From assembly GCA_001464495.1 (NCBI GenBank), contig LNDZ01000028.1:1-49082 (forward strand): a stretch of DNA of 49,082 nt, in the 5' to 3' direction. Source of the DNA: Betaproteobacteria bacterium Ga0074130. GTDB taxonomy: Bacteria; Pseudomonadota; Gammaproteobacteria; Burkholderiales; Rhodocyclaceae. This document shows positions 35,416 through 44,625 of this stretch, piece after piece (within the stretch, counting starts at the first letter, position 1; each line of letters starts with the position of its first letter). The translations under genes were made by a program, and so were the position numbers. The notes under the pieces were generated by a model. The model saw nothing but the letters and a program-made list of their open reading frames with translations. It had not been told where the DNA came from and did not search any database.

Positions 35416-35874
35416 CTACTGCGGCGCAGGTGCACGCTCTATGCCCTGAATCGGCGTACCCGCAATAAAGCCACGCTGCTTGAACCAGCCGCGATTCATC
35501 TCCAGCGCGTAACGTGCTGGCTTAGCCGCGCAATGGTTCGTTTCAGTCTGTGGTTCCATTTCTTCAACATTGATGATTTTGCCATCCTCACCAATAAATG
35601 CCACCGCCAATGGCAGGAAGGTATTGCGCATCCACATGCAATGCGTTGCGCGCTCTGGGAAAACAAACAACATGCCCTGATGCGCCAACATTTCCTTCCG
35701 GTGCATCAGCCCGCGCTGACGCAAAGGCTCGGTATGTGCAACTTCAGCCTGCACGCGATACATCCCTATCGTGAGGTCGAGAATACCGCTCGCATGGGAG
35801 GCAACGCTAAAACCTGCCAGCACCAGCCAAAGCATCGTACGTACATAAAACTGAACGCTCATAACAACTCGCAT
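35416..35874 (-). CDS. DUF192 domain protein (exported)
   Basis: A 152-residue protein with an N-terminal hydrophobic signal segment (about 9-28, ending ASHAS) and a DUF192 domain with RQRGLMHRKEML, FVFPERATHCMWMRNTFLPLAVAFI and the ALEMNRGWFKQRGF end. DUF192 proteins are small periplasmic or membrane-associated proteins of unknown function. Starts at 35874 or 35862 are both possible. It lies 42 bases upstream of the DUF4197 gene on the same strand. Confidence 0.88.
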   Translation of the reverse strand: MRVVMSVQFYVRTMLWLVLAGFSVASHASGILDLTIGMYRVQAEVAHTEPLRQRGLMHRKEMLAHQGMLFVFPERATHCMWMRNTFLPLAVAFIGEDGKIINVEEMEPQTETNHCAAKPARYALEMNRGWFKQRGFIAGTPIQGIERAPAPQ

Positions 35875-35932
35875 AAAAACAGATACCGCTAGTATGCACC
35901 GCTCACCAAAAATTGGCGGGACGCAATGTCAC

Positions 35933-36526
35933 TCAATAATGACGGCGCAGATTGGCGCGCTCACGCAGACTAAGCTCTGGTGGAATCTCTCGCGTTTCAC
36001 GCCATGCACCCGGCGGTAAGTCGGCCAGCATCCATGGGCCAATTGCAGCACGAATCAGCCGCAAGGTAGGTAGACCAACCTTTGCCGTCATACGCCGGAC
36101 CTGGCGATTTTTGCCCTCATGAATAACCAGCTCTATCCAGCTGGTAGGCACCGAGAGACGGAAACGAATGGGTGGGGTGCGTGCCCACAGATTGTCCGGC
36201 TCAGGAATTTGCTTTGCCTGACAGGGCTGCGTCACAAAATCACCCAGATCCAGCCGCCCTTGCAGTTGGGTGAGCTGCTCGGCGGAGGGCACGCCCTCAA
36301 CCTGCGCCCAGTAGGTCTTGCCCAACTTGAAGCGCGAATGCGCGATGCGCGCCTGCAAGGCGCCATCGTCCGTCAGCAACAACAACCCCTCACTGTCGGC
36401 ATCCAGACGGCCGGCGGCATAGACGCCGGGCACAGGAATGTAGTCCTTGAGGGTTTGCTTGCCTTCAGCGGGAGAAAATTGCGTCAGAACACCATAGGGC
36501 TTGTTGAGGAGAATTATTTTGGTCAT
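35933..36526 (-). CDS. rluE: 23S rRNA pseudouridine synthase RluE
   Basis: A 197-residue pseudouridine synthase of the RsuA/RluB/E/F group. It lacks the N-terminal S4 domain, as RluE does, and starts MTKIILLNKPYGVLTQF. The catalytic aspartate is D42 in GRLDADSEGLLLLTDDG, and the KNRQVRRM block (R-Q-V-R-R) is present. RluE converts U2457 of 23S rRNA in E. coli. The ATG at 36526 fits the family; the longer frame adds a foreign-looking N-terminus that runs into the csp terminator. Confidence 0.88.
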   Translation of the reverse strand: MTKIILLNKPYGVLTQFSPAEGKQTLKDYIPVPGVYAAGRLDADSEGLLLLTDDGALQARIAHSRFKLGKTYWAQVEGVPSAEQLTQLQGRLDLGDFVTQPCQAKQIPEPDNLWARTPPIRFRLSVPTSWIELVIHEGKNRQVRRMTAKVGLPTLRLIRAAIGPWMLADLPPGAWRETREIPPELSLRERANLRRHY

Positions 36527-36581
36527 GGCAGCGTTGCCAGCTGTTCGGCAAGTGTGGCGATGATAGCCCTTGCCACCACCC

Positions 36582-36617
36582 AAAAACAAAAACCCGCCGG
36601 GCGGACAGCGCGGCGGG
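36582..36617 (-). terminator. Rho-independent terminator of the cold-shock gene
   Basis: On the minus strand, CCCGCCG and CGGCGGG pair around an 11-base GC-rich loop, followed by TTTTTGTTTTTG. It lies about 36 bases after the csp stop. Confidence 0.85.
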
Positions 36618-36653
36618 CCAATCCAGCAACCTGATAACTCAGGTACTGAGCGA

Positions 36654-36857
36654 TCAGGGCTTCTGAATATTCGAGGCTTGCTTGCCCTTTGGACCTTGCG
36701 TCACCTCGAAGGACACTTTTTCACCTTCCTTGAGTGTCTTGAAGCCGGCCATCGTGATCGCGGAGAAGTGGGCGAAGAGATCTTCGCTGCCGTCATCCGG
36801 CGTAATGAAGCCGTAACCCTTGGAATCGTTAAACCACTTAACAGTACCGGTTGCCAT
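36654..36857 (-). CDS. Cold-shock protein (CspA family)
   Basis: A 67-residue single-domain cold-shock protein beginning [18 protein letters not shown], with both RNA-binding motifs (KGYGFI and DLFAHF). It binds single-stranded RNA or DNA and acts as an RNA chaperone. The ATG at 36857 has AAGGAAAG about eight bases before it. Its predicted promoter leaves a leader of about 149 bases that contains two adjacent hairpins, as in cold-regulated csp genes. The divergent neighbour is clpS, a common arrangement in proteobacteria. Confidence 0.95.
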   Translation of the reverse strand: MATGTVKWFNDSKGYGFITPDDGSEDLFAHFSAITMAGFKTLKEGEKVSFEVTQGPKGKQASNIQKP

Positions 36858-36894
36858 ATTGCGTCTTTCCTTAAGATGTAGAACGAACCGACAC

Positions 36895-36925
36895 ACCGCG
36901 CGAGGCGGTACATGCCAGGGCATGT
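36895..36925 (-). promoter_or_regulatory. Two adjacent hairpins in the csp leader
   Basis: ACCGC-N5-GCGGT (36895-36909) and the near-perfect palindrome ACATGCC-AG-GGCATGT (36910-36925) lie side by side 38-68 bases before the csp start, inside its predicted long 5' leader. They could form part of a temperature-responsive RNA structure; this is inferred from position only. Confidence 0.35.
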
Positions 36926-37012
36926 TTGCATTCAGACATCACAGGGGAAATGTTCTTGAGGGAACTACGTGATTCCGTCACTGCGCTGCAACTTGAAACA
37001 AACACGGTGGTC

Positions 37013-37041
37013 TTTTTACTCACTTCCGTTTTTGTCGTCAA
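37013..37041 (-). promoter_or_regulatory. Predicted sigma-70 promoter of the cold-shock gene
   Basis: TTGACG (37036-37041) and TAAAAA (37013-37018) on the minus strand are 17 bases apart. Transcription would start near 37006, giving a leader of about 149 bases before the csp ATG, close to the leader length of E. coli cspA. Confidence 0.45.
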
Positions 37042-37163
37042 CATATTTTTTATGCCCACAGCTAATAAATTAATCATATATGCAACATCTTGCCTTTCAT
37101 GAATCCGGCCCCAGCTAGGAACCAAAGGGCACATCAAGCGTAGGTAAGGCCCCTGTATTCTGG

Positions 37164-37191
37164 TTGCACAGTTGGCAAATCCCATTAGAAT
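37164..37191 (+). promoter_or_regulatory. Predicted sigma-70 promoter of clpS
   Basis: TTGCAC (37164-37169) and TAGAAT (37186-37191) are 16 bases apart. The -10 ends six bases before the clpS ATG, so transcription would begin at or next to the A of the start codon, and no ribosome-binding site precedes the ATG. The 340-base space between csp and clpS (36858-37197) holds this promoter and the csp promoter and leader. Confidence 0.5.
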
Positions 37192-37197
37192 CAAAAC

Positions 37198-37515
37198 ATG
37201 GCCACACGCAAAGATGAGAGCGGCAATGGAGTCGTGCTGGAGACAAGCAAGGCTCGCACAGCACCGCCACCGATGTACAAGGTTATGCTGCTGAACGACG
37301 ACTACACCCCTATGGATTTTGTCGTCGTGGTGTTGCAGAAATTTTTCAACCTAGACAGGGAACGCGCTACCGTGGTGATGTTGCAAGTGCATCGAGAAGG
37401 ACGGGGCGTATGCGGGGTTTACCCGCGTGACGTGGCAGCAACCAAGAAAGAGCAGGTCAACACATTCGCGCGCCAGCATCAGCATCCGCTGGTGTGCGTA
37501 ATGGAGGAGAATTGA
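37198..37515 (+). CDS. clpS: ATP-dependent Clp protease adaptor ClpS
   Basis: A 105-residue adaptor that delivers N-degron substrates to ClpAP. The binding pocket residues N33, D34 ([12 protein letters not shown]) and H65 (LQVHREGRG) match E. coli ClpS N34, D35 and H66. The flexible N-terminal extension of about 25 residues fits the family, which supports the ATG at 37198. clpA begins one base after the stop. Confidence 0.96.
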   Translation: MATRKDESGNGVVLETSKARTAPPPMYKVMLLNDDYTPMDFVVVVLQKFFNLDRERATVVMLQVHREGRGVCGVYPRDVAATKKEQVNTFARQHQHPLVCVMEEN

Positions 37516-37516
37516 A

Positions 37517-39760
37517 ATGATTGCGCAGGAACTTGAAGTCAGCTTGCACATGGCCTTTGTCGAAGCCCGGCAAAAGCGTCATGAATTCATCACCGTGGAG
37601 CACCTGCTGCTGACGTTGATCGACAATCCCTCTGCGGCCGAGGTACTGCGCGCCTGCGCCGCCGATATTGACGCCCTCCGCAAGGAGCTGGACGACTTCA
37701 TCGGCGAACATACCCCTACCGTGGGCGGCACCGAAGAAATCGAAACCCAGCCAACGCTGGGTTTCCAGCGCGTCATCCAGCGCGCCATCCTGCATGTGCA
37801 ATCGTCGGGCAAGAAGGAAGTTACTGGCGCCAATGTGCTGGTCGCCATCTTCGGCGAGAAGGATTCGCATGCGGTGTATTTCCTCCAGCGTCAGGGCATC
37901 ACCCGTCTCGTCGGCAAGAACCCTGCTCCTGCAGGCAAGGAAGAGCCAGTTGAGGCCGAGGCTGAACCCGCTGAAAAGGGCGGTGCACTCGAAAGCTATA
38001 CCCAGAACCTGAATTCTCTGGTGCTGGTTGGCAAGATCGACCCGCTGATTGGCCGAGATAAAGAGCTGGAGCGCGTGATTCAGACGCTGTGCCGGCGTCG
38101 CAAGAACAACCCGCTCCTCGTCGGTGAAGCCGGCGTAGGCAAGACCGCCATTGCTGAAGGCCTGGCGCATCGTATCGTTGAAGGCAAGATTCCTGAGATC
38201 CTGCAGAACGCGGTTGTCTACTCGCTCGACATGGGCGCCCTTCTCGCTGGCACCAAGTATCGCGGTGACTTTGAGCAGCGCCTGAAGGCTGTCCTCAAGC
38301 AATTGGCCGACAATCCAGATGCCATCCTGTTTATCGATGAAATCCACACCCTAATCGGTGCAGGTTCAGCATCGGGCGGCACCTTGGATGCCTCCAATTT
38401 GTTGAAGCCGGCCCTGTCCTCGGGCGCGCTGAAGTGCATCGGTGCCACGACTTATAACGAATTCCGTGGTGTTTTCGAAAAGGATCACGCCCTCTCCCGC
38501 CGCTTCCAGAAGGTTGATGTCAATGAGCCTTCAGTCGACGAGACCGTGTCTATCCTGCGCGGCTTGAAGTCTCGCTTTGAAGAGCACCATGGCGTCAAAT
38601 ATTCGGCTGCGGCAATTTCCAGCGCTGCCGAGCTTGCTGCCAAGTTTATCAATGACCGCCATTTGCCGGACAAGGCCATTGACGTGATCGACGAGGCTGG
38701 TGCAGCACAGCGCATCCTGCCAAAGTCAAAGCAGAAGAAGGTCATCGGCAAGGGCGAGATCGAGGACATCGTCGCGAAGATTGCACGCATCCCGCCGCAA
38801 CACGTCTCTGCGGACGACCGCAGTGCGCTGAAGAACTTGGATCGCGATCTGCGTACCGTGGTATTCGGTCAAGACAAAGCGATCGATGCACTGGCTAAGG
38901 CGATCAAAATGTCGCGTTCAGGCCTGGGCAACCCACAGAAGCCGATTGGTTCCTTCCTCTTCTCCGGCCCTACCGGCGTCGGCAAGACCGAGGTGGCCCG
39001 CCAACTCGCCTACTGCATGGGTATTGAGCTGATCCGCTTCGACATGTCCGAGTACATGGAGCGTCACGCGGTGAGCCGCCTGATCGGCGCGCCTCCCGGT
39101 TATGTTGGCTTCGACCAAGGCGGGCTACTCACTGAGGCGGTCACCAAAAAGCCACATGCCGTACTGCTGCTCGACGAAATCGAGAAGGCACACCCGGACA
39201 TCTTTAATATCCTGCTGCAGGTCATGGACCATGGCACGCTGACGGATAACAACGGACGCAAGGCCGACTTCCGCAATGTGGTCATCATCATGACGACCAA
39301 CGCGGGTGCTGAAGCCCTGCAGAAGACCAGCATCGGCTTCACCAACAGCAAGCAAGCCGGTGACGAAATGGGCGATATCAAGCGCCTGTTCACGCCGGAG
39401 TTCCGCAACCGTCTGGATGCCATCATCTCCTTCGCCGCCCTCGACGCAGAAATCATCCTGCGCGTGGTCGACAAGTTCCTGATGCAACTGGAAGCACAGC
39501 TGCACGAGAAGAAGGTCGAGGCTATCTTTACCGATGCACTGCGTGCCTGGCTCGCCGAAAAGGGCTTCGACCCACTGATGGGTGCCCGCCCGATGTCACG
39601 TCTAATTCAGGACAGCATCCGCTCGGCACTTGCCGATGAGCTGCTGTTTGGTCGTCTGGTCCATGGCGGTAAGGTCACCATCGATCTCGATCAGGACAGC
39701 GACGAGGAAGGCAAGATCAAGCTCACCATTGAAGAGAAGGCGGAACACGCCGCACTTTGA
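37517..39760 (+). CDS. clpA: ATP-dependent Clp protease ATP-binding subunit ClpA
   Basis: A 747-residue AAA+ unfoldase of usual ClpA length. It has the Clp N-domain (1-145), a first ATPase module with Walker A GEAGVGKT and Walker B LFIDEIHT, and a second with GPTGVGKT, Walker [10 protein letters not shown] and the D2-small domain. The PIGxDxEL-type stretch ([13 protein letters not shown]) is present. It unfolds proteins for ClpP and takes ClpS-bound substrates. GGAGGAG precedes the ATG within the clpS end, so the two are translationally linked. A strong terminator follows. Confidence 0.97.
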   Translation: MIAQELEVSLHMAFVEARQKRHEFITVEHLLLTLIDNPSAAEVLRACAADIDALRKELDDFIGEHTPTVGGTEEIETQPTLGFQRVIQRAILHVQSSGKKEVTGANVLVAIFGEKDSHAVYFLQRQGITRLVGKNPAPAGKEEPVEAEAEPAEKGGALESYTQNLNSLVLVGKIDPLIGRDKELERVIQTLCRRRKNNPLLVGEAGVGKTAIAEGLAHRIVEGKIPEILQNAVVYSLDMGALLAGTKYRGDFEQRLKAVLKQLADNPDAILFIDEIHTLIGAGSASGGTLDASNLLKPALSSGALKCIGATTYNEFRGVFEKDHALSRRFQKVDVNEPSVDETVSILRGLKSRFEEHHGVKYSAAAISSAAELAAKFINDRHLPDKAIDVIDEAGAAQRILPKSKQKKVIGKGEIEDIVAKIARIPPQHVSADDRSALKNLDRDLRTVVFGQDKAIDALAKAIKMSRSGLGNPQKPIGSFLFSGPTGVGKTEVARQLAYCMGIELIRFDMSEYMERHAVSRLIGAPPGYVGFDQGGLLTEAVTKKPHAVLLLDEIEKAHPDIFNILLQVMDHGTLTDNNGRKADFRNVVIIMTTNAGAEALQKTSIGFTNSKQAGDEMGDIKRLFTPEFRNRLDAIISFAALDAEIILRVVDKFLMQLEAQLHEKKVEAIFTDALRAWLAEKGFDPLMGARPMSRLIQDSIRSALADELLFGRLVHGGKVTIDLDQDSDEEGKIKLTIEEKAEHAAL

Positions 39761-39788
39761 TGCTGACGCCTCCCCGCCCTTACCGGCA

Positions 39789-39832
39789 GGGCAACAAAAA
39801 AGCCGCGCATCTGCGCGGCTTTTTTGTTGCCC
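39789..39832. terminator. Bidirectional terminator between clpA and tolC-like gene
   Basis: A perfect inverted repeat with 21-base arms and a two-base loop (GGGCAAC, six A, GCCGCGCA / TGCGCGGC, six T, GTTGCCC). It serves the convergent clpA and TolC-family genes in both directions. Confidence 0.95.
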
Positions 39833-39842
39833 TTAACGCGAG

Positions 39843-41843
39843 TTAAGGTGCGACAGGCGCTGGAGCCGAGATCGTTGCACTCTTGGCCGGAACAACTGCA
39901 GGGGTTGGCGTAGCGACGGGGACTACAGTAGCCCGTGCCGCCTCCTTAGGGAGTTTGGAGGAGGTCTCAGAGGTGATCAACCAGCGACCTTCAATACGCT
40001 CCCACTGTAAGACCTTTTTGACCGAGTCCTGATACTGAGCAGCGTTGTAGTGCTGGGTGAAGCTGGTGCGCGCATGAGTCGCATCGCCCACCTCAACCTT
40101 TACATCGGCAAGGTCGAGACGAATCTCCCCTGCACGCTCCAAGGCAGCCTTACGCTTGCCCGACCAAGTGGAGAGACTGCTGCCATCGGCAGGTACAAAG
40201 GTTTTTGCGTAGCTGTCCAGATAAGGCTGGACATTACGGCTGCTCCAGTTCGTAGTCCAAGCCTTAAGCGCAAGGCCCACACTATGGACTGGAGATTCAA
40301 CTTCTGGAACAACCGTAGCCGCATCGGCACTGCGTGGCGCCAACTCGCGCAACATTTCCGCAGCACGCTCATCGAGCGCCTTCTTATCAGCGACGTAAAG
40401 CACAGGGGCATCAGGCGGGCATTGCTGCGCGCCATCGCCTTCTGCAGCCCAACGCTCCGCTTCCTTTTTCGCATCCGCATCCATGCGCGACAAACCAAGC
40501 GTTTCCAGCAAGCGGCCCATACCTGCTAGGGTTCGGGCATACGCCAGTTGCAAATCAACCTCAGCATTGGTGTAAGCACGACGTGCTTGGAAGAGCTCGT
40601 TTTCGGTATCCAGTACGTCAAGCAGGGTACGTTGGCCGATATCAAACTGCTTGCGATAGGCATCTCTGGCCTTTTCAATCGATAGCTGATGCTGATCGAG
40701 ATAGCCAAGTTGTTCATTCAACTTGCGAGCGTCGTTATAGGCAATCGCAAGTGTCTGACGCATATCGCGACAGGACTTGTCACGGAGGTCACGGGCTACA
40801 TTGAGCTGCTCTGCAAACTGACGGCGGCGGTTAACGTCCGAAAAACCGTTGAACAAATTCCAGCTCATCACGACTTCAGCCACGCGGTTATCGGTGGTGC
40901 CGAGCAAACCATTGATGTCGCGGCCACGATCTTCGCGCAAGCGCAGATCAAACCGCGGCTGGAAATTGGCGGCTCGAGTTGAGTGAGCCGCATCAGCCGA
41001 GCGCACATTTTCAACCGCAGCCCGCAAGGCAGGATTGTTTAATTGGGCAATGGCCTGAGCCGCGTTCGGATTGGGGGGCAAGCTCTTGTTAAGCGGCTCT
41101 GGCTCTACCATGTCAATCGCTGGTGATGTCCCAATCAGTCGCTGAAAGCGTGCGGTGACATCATGAAGATTGGAAGTTTCAATCAGAAGATTAGATTCCG
41201 CCAAGGCAAAACGACCTGAAGCCTGCTCAAGGTCGACACGACGCCCTACGCCTGCTTTGACCTTGAGTTGAATTTGCTCAAGCACAGAACGGTGGCGCAC
41301 ATAGTTTTCTTCGGTCAGGAGAACCAACCGGCGATAACGCAGGACGTCCAAGTAAGCGCGAGCCGCTTCCAGCGCAACAGTCTCTGACGCATCCTGCAAT
41401 TCGAAGAGCTTTGTCATGCGCGCATGATCAAGCCGTTTCACTTCATTTCTCGTGAAAAAGCCGTCATACAGCATCTGAGTTAAGGTTAAAGAAGATGAGT
41501 TACGGGTGTAATCGCGGCGGACCACAGGATCATCACGTTGCTCTTTACCTCGTCCCGCCGTCAAATCAAGCTTGGGCAAATAACCACCGATGGCTGCATC
41601 ATGCTCATAGTCTGCGGCCAAAAATGCATGCCAGCGAAATTGAACTTCCGGTTGAGTCAAAATGGCTTGCTGAACAACGTCTTTGAGCACATGGCGTGCT
41701 GGAGTCGACGCACCTGAAGGTGCGACCTGTGCAGGCGGCGGTGGCGGCAACTGTGCGTGAGCAAGTGCGGCACATGCGGCCAAGACAGCAAGAACAGAGA
41801 TCTTTTGTGGTTTACGGCCCAAATGAGCGGGAAGTAGGGGCAT
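39843..41843 (-). CDS. TolC-family outer membrane protein with C-terminal NTF2-like domain
   Basis: A 666-residue protein. A signal peptide (about 14-31, ending AHA) and a Pro-rich linker precede a TolC/OEP region (about 50-455) with LKDVVQQAILTQPEVQFRWHAFLAA, IGGYLPKLDL and LTLTQMLYDGF. After about residue 520 a further domain (ALKAWTTNWSSRNVQPYLDSYAKTFVP...WERIEGRWLIT) looks NTF2/SnoaL-like, of the kind seen at the end of some L,D-transpeptidases. TolC proteins are the outer-membrane channel of type I secretion; in this context it should export the adhesin at 44624-49082 (LapE role). The extra domain may bind cell wall or substrate. It is divergent from lapG across 62 bases. Confidence 0.87.
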   Translation of the reverse strand: MPLLPAHLGRKPQKISVLAVLAACAALAHAQLPPPPPAQVAPSGASTPARHVLKDVVQQAILTQPEVQFRWHAFLAADYEHDAAIGGYLPKLDLTAGRGKEQRDDPVVRRDYTRNSSSLTLTQMLYDGFFTRNEVKRLDHARMTKLFELQDASETVALEAARAYLDVLRYRRLVLLTEENYVRHRSVLEQIQLKVKAGVGRRVDLEQASGRFALAESNLLIETSNLHDVTARFQRLIGTSPAIDMVEPEPLNKSLPPNPNAAQAIAQLNNPALRAAVENVRSADAAHSTRAANFQPRFDLRLREDRGRDINGLLGTTDNRVAEVVMSWNLFNGFSDVNRRRQFAEQLNVARDLRDKSCRDMRQTLAIAYNDARKLNEQLGYLDQHQLSIEKARDAYRKQFDIGQRTLLDVLDTENELFQARRAYTNAEVDLQLAYARTLAGMGRLLETLGLSRMDADAKKEAERWAAEGDGAQQCPPDAPVLYVADKKALDERAAEMLRELAPRSADAATVVPEVESPVHSVGLALKAWTTNWSSRNVQPYLDSYAKTFVPADGSSLSTWSGKRKAALERAGEIRLDLADVKVEVGDATHARTSFTQHYNAAQYQDSVKKVLQWERIEGRWLITSETSSKLPKEAARATVVPVATPTPAVVPAKSATISAPAPVAP

Positions 41844-41905
41844 GGCAGTATATTTTTATATGCAGGTTGTAGCCAAGTCCTAGTATATTGCATACTCTGC
41901 AGACC

Positions 41906-42613
41906 ATGACGAAGACAACACCAACTTTGCCTATGATTTCAAGCGTTTCGCATAGATTGCGACGCCTGTTTCTATTGGCTTTCGTCTGTTGCCTGACTAT
42001 CCCAGTATTTGCGCTCGACAATGAGCGTTTGTTCGCCAATCTGACACGCATGTTTGGCAACGCTGGTACTCGTAATTTCCAAGACTGGCAAAAGCTGATT
42101 GATGACAGCCGGACGCGCAACTTGCAGGACAACTTGCGCCGAACTAACGAGTTTTTCAATCGCCGCGTTCAATTCGCCGACGATCAAAAAGCCTGGGGAC
42201 AAGCGGATTATTGGGCTACGCCAATGGAAACATTAGGAAAAGGCGCAGGCGACTGCGAGGATTTTGCCATCGCAAAATACTTTTCCCTGCTCAACATGGG
42301 TGTACCTAATGAGCAATTACGGCTGGTCTATGTCAAGGCACGGATTGGCGGCCCAACCAGTACGGTCATGCAGGCGCACATGGTGCTTGCCTGGTACGCC
42401 GATCCGGATGCCGAACCGGTCGTCTTGGATAACCTGATCACTGACATCCGTCCCGCCTCGCGCCGGACAGATTTACAACCAATTTTCAGTTTCAACAGCC
42501 AGGGTATCTGGCAAGGTGCTGGCGGGCGAGATACGCAAGGCCCCGGCGGCACCAGCCGCCTGTCCCGCTGGCAGGACTTATTACAACGTGCTCGTAACGA
42601 AGGTTTCGACTAA
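41906..42613 (+). CDS. lapG: LapG-type periplasmic cysteine protease
   Basis: A protein of about 235 residues of the bacterial transglutaminase-like cysteine proteinase family (DUF920). After a signal peptide (LRRLFLLAFVCCLTIPVFA) the catalytic triad is visible: C117 in GAGDCEDFAIAKY, H158 in QAHMVLAWY, D175 in VVLDNL (numbered from the ATG at 41906). LapG cuts the N-terminal retention part of large adhesins such as LapA, releasing them from the surface; it needs calcium and is held back by LapD when c-di-GMP is high. lapD follows after 28 bases. ATG at 41906 or 41933 and a TTG at 41888 are alternative starts. Confidence 0.9.
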   Translation: MTKTTPTLPMISSVSHRLRRLFLLAFVCCLTIPVFALDNERLFANLTRMFGNAGTRNFQDWQKLIDDSRTRNLQDNLRRTNEFFNRRVQFADDQKAWGQADYWATPMETLGKGAGDCEDFAIAKYFSLLNMGVPNEQLRLVYVKARIGGPTSTVMQAHMVLAWYADPDAEPVVLDNLITDIRPASRRTDLQPIFSFNSQGIWQGAGGRDTQGPGGTSRLSRWQDLLQRARNEGFD

Positions 42614-42641
42614 ATCAGGTCGATAGGAAGAGAGAATAACC

Positions 42642-44555
42642 ATGTCCATGTACCGACAACTCTGGCTCGCCATTATCGTCAGCATGCTGCACGCATTGCT
42701 AGGCAGCCTTCTTGTATCAACACTTTCGGCACGCGTCTATTTGTCGGAACAGCTGAACATGAAGAACACCGACAACGCCTCAGCACTTGCGCTGTCGTTG
42801 AGTCAGCAACGTCCGGATGACGTTTCTGTCGAGCTGGCCGTATCTGCCCTGTTTGATAGCGGACACTATGAGCTGATCCGCGTTACAGATCCAAGCGGTC
42901 AAATAATCACCGAACGCAGTAGCCAAGGTGGCGACCTTGGCGCACCCGATTGGTTTATCAAAATCCTACCCCTCCGCATTGAGTCAGGACATGCGCAGAT
43001 CACTGATGGTTGGAAGCAGTACGGCACTATTGAGCTGGCCAGCCACAGCCGCTTTGCCTACAACTCCCTCTGGAAGAGCGTATGGAAGATGATTGTGGCA
43101 TTAATGGTCGCTGGCATGCTGGGCTGCTATCTGGGGCATTTGGTCCTGCGCCGACTACGTCGCCCTTTGCAAATGGTCATTCAACAGGCACGAGCGATCA
43201 CCGAGCGACGCTTTATCACCATTCCAGAACCTAATGTCCCAGAGCTGCGTCAGCTTGCCAGCGCCATGAACGCTACCGTTGCGCAAATCAAGACCATGTT
43301 CGATGACGAGGCGGCCCGCTTGGAAGAGGTGCGTCGTGAGGCGAATCACGATCCACTGACTGGTTTGTCCAATCGCAACTATTTCATGGCAAGGCTGCGC
43401 GACGCGCTGAGCCGCGAAGATGCGAGTGGTGGCGCCCTACTCCTGATCCGCATCACACAACTAGCTGACATCAATCGGCGCCTCGGCCGCGAAGCCACAG
43501 ACAACATGCTCAAGCAAGTGGCAGTAATCGTAAGTGGCTGCGGAGAAAAACAAAGTGCAGCACTCGCAGCCCGTCTCAATGGTGCAGACTTTGCACTCCT
43601 ACTACCCGAACGCTACAGCGTGAGCACCGAAGCAGAAACGCTACTGCATAACATCGCCAATCTCAGCCCCACTTATGTCAGCGAAGGCAGCTTTGTCTGT
43701 ATTGGCGCCAGCCTATTTCAGCCGCAAATGGATATGGGGACCTTACTCTCTCTAGCCGACAACGCCCTGGCCAGCGCCGAAGCCAGTGGCGAAAACGCGG
43801 TACGTGAAGCACATGCGGCAGACTTGGATGACCAGCCACGCAGTGCAGAAGAATGGGGCAAGACAATTGCTGCCGCCTTGGAAAACAACTGGGTGAAACT
43901 GATTTATTTCCCCGTCGCGGATTTCGCAGGGCAAACCATTCACCATGAATGTCCATTACGCTTGATGTTTGATGCGAGTGGCGAATGGCAGCCCGCAGGG
44001 CGATTCATGCCAGTGGCTGAACGCCTCCGCTTAACACCAAAGATAGATTTGGCCGCCATCGCATTAGGCTTAGAGGATTTGCGTAAGCAACCGCAGTTGG
44101 ATGGATTAGCCATCAACTTATCTTCCAACTCGATTGCCGATGAGAGTTTCCGTAACGCACTGTACGCCCTGCTCCGCCAAAATCGCGGTATCAGCACACG
44201 CCTATGGCTGGAAATTCCGGAAGGCGGTGCCTTTGACCAGATTGATGCTTTCCGGGCAATGTGTCTTGAGCTTAAGCAATACGGTTGCCATTTGGGGATT
44301 GAGCATTTCGGTCGACACTTCAGCCAGATTGGCTTACTGCATGATCTTGGCCTAGATTATTTAAAGGTCGACTCAAGTTTTGTGCGCGGCATCGATAGTA
44401 ATAGCGGCAACCAAGCCTTCCTTAAGGGGCTTTCTTCAATTGCACATACGATTGGCTTAAGTGTCTATGCCGAAGGCGTGACCAGTGACGCTGAAATTCA
44501 AGCACTGGCCTTACTCGGCTTTGACGGTGCAACAGGACCCGCCATCAAGGGCTAA
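42642..44555 (+). CDS. lapD: LapD-type c-di-GMP receptor (degenerate GGDEF-EAL)
   Basis: A 637-residue inner-membrane protein. TM1 (about 7-29), a periplasmic LapD_MoxY_N domain (about 30-147), TM2 (about 148-170), a HAMP/signalling helix, a GGDEF domain whose active site is degenerate (NGADF at 313-317) and an EAL domain whose signature is ECPLR (436-440) in place of EALxR. Neither catalytic activity is expected. LapD binds c-di-GMP through its EAL domain and then sequesters LapG in the periplasm, keeping the adhesin at the surface. GAGAG precedes the ATG. Its terminator separates it from the convergent adhesin gene. Confidence 0.9.
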   Translation: MSMYRQLWLAIIVSMLHALLGSLLVSTLSARVYLSEQLNMKNTDNASALALSLSQQRPDDVSVELAVSALFDSGHYELIRVTDPSGQIITERSSQGGDLGAPDWFIKILPLRIESGHAQITDGWKQYGTIELASHSRFAYNSLWKSVWKMIVALMVAGMLGCYLGHLVLRRLRRPLQMVIQQARAITERRFITIPEPNVPELRQLASAMNATVAQIKTMFDDEAARLEEVRREANHDPLTGLSNRNYFMARLRDALSREDASGGALLLIRITQLADINRRLGREATDNMLKQVAVIVSGCGEKQSAALAARLNGADFALLLPERYSVSTEAETLLHNIANLSPTYVSEGSFVCIGASLFQPQMDMGTLLSLADNALASAEASGENAVREAHAADLDDQPRSAEEWGKTIAAALENNWVKLIYFPVADFAGQTIHHECPLRLMFDASGEWQPAGRFMPVAERLRLTPKIDLAAIALGLEDLRKQPQLDGLAINLSSNSIADESFRNALYALLRQNRGISTRLWLEIPEGGAFDQIDAFRAMCLELKQYGCHLGIEHFGRHFSQIGLLHDLGLDYLKVDSSFVRGIDSNSGNQAFLKGLSSIAHTIGLSVYAEGVTSDAEIQALALLGFDGATGPAIKG

Positions 44556-44585
44556 ATCACTTACTAAAAAATGATCTTACTCACT

Positions 44586-44625
44586 AGGCCCGGTGCAATG
44601 TGTATTGCACCGGGCCTTTGCTTTT
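44586..44625. terminator. Terminator between lapD and the adhesin gene
   Basis: AGGCCCGGTGCAAT and its complement form a 14-base-pair stem with a GTGT loop, followed by TTTGCTTTT on the plus strand. On the other strand AGTGAGTAAG then a T-run follows, so it can also end the adhesin transcript. It touches the adhesin stop codon. Confidence 0.9.

Noticed and set aside
37457..38347. Minus-strand open frame of 296 codons
   Set aside because: Lies opposite clpS/clpA, which are unmistakable; no recognisable motif.
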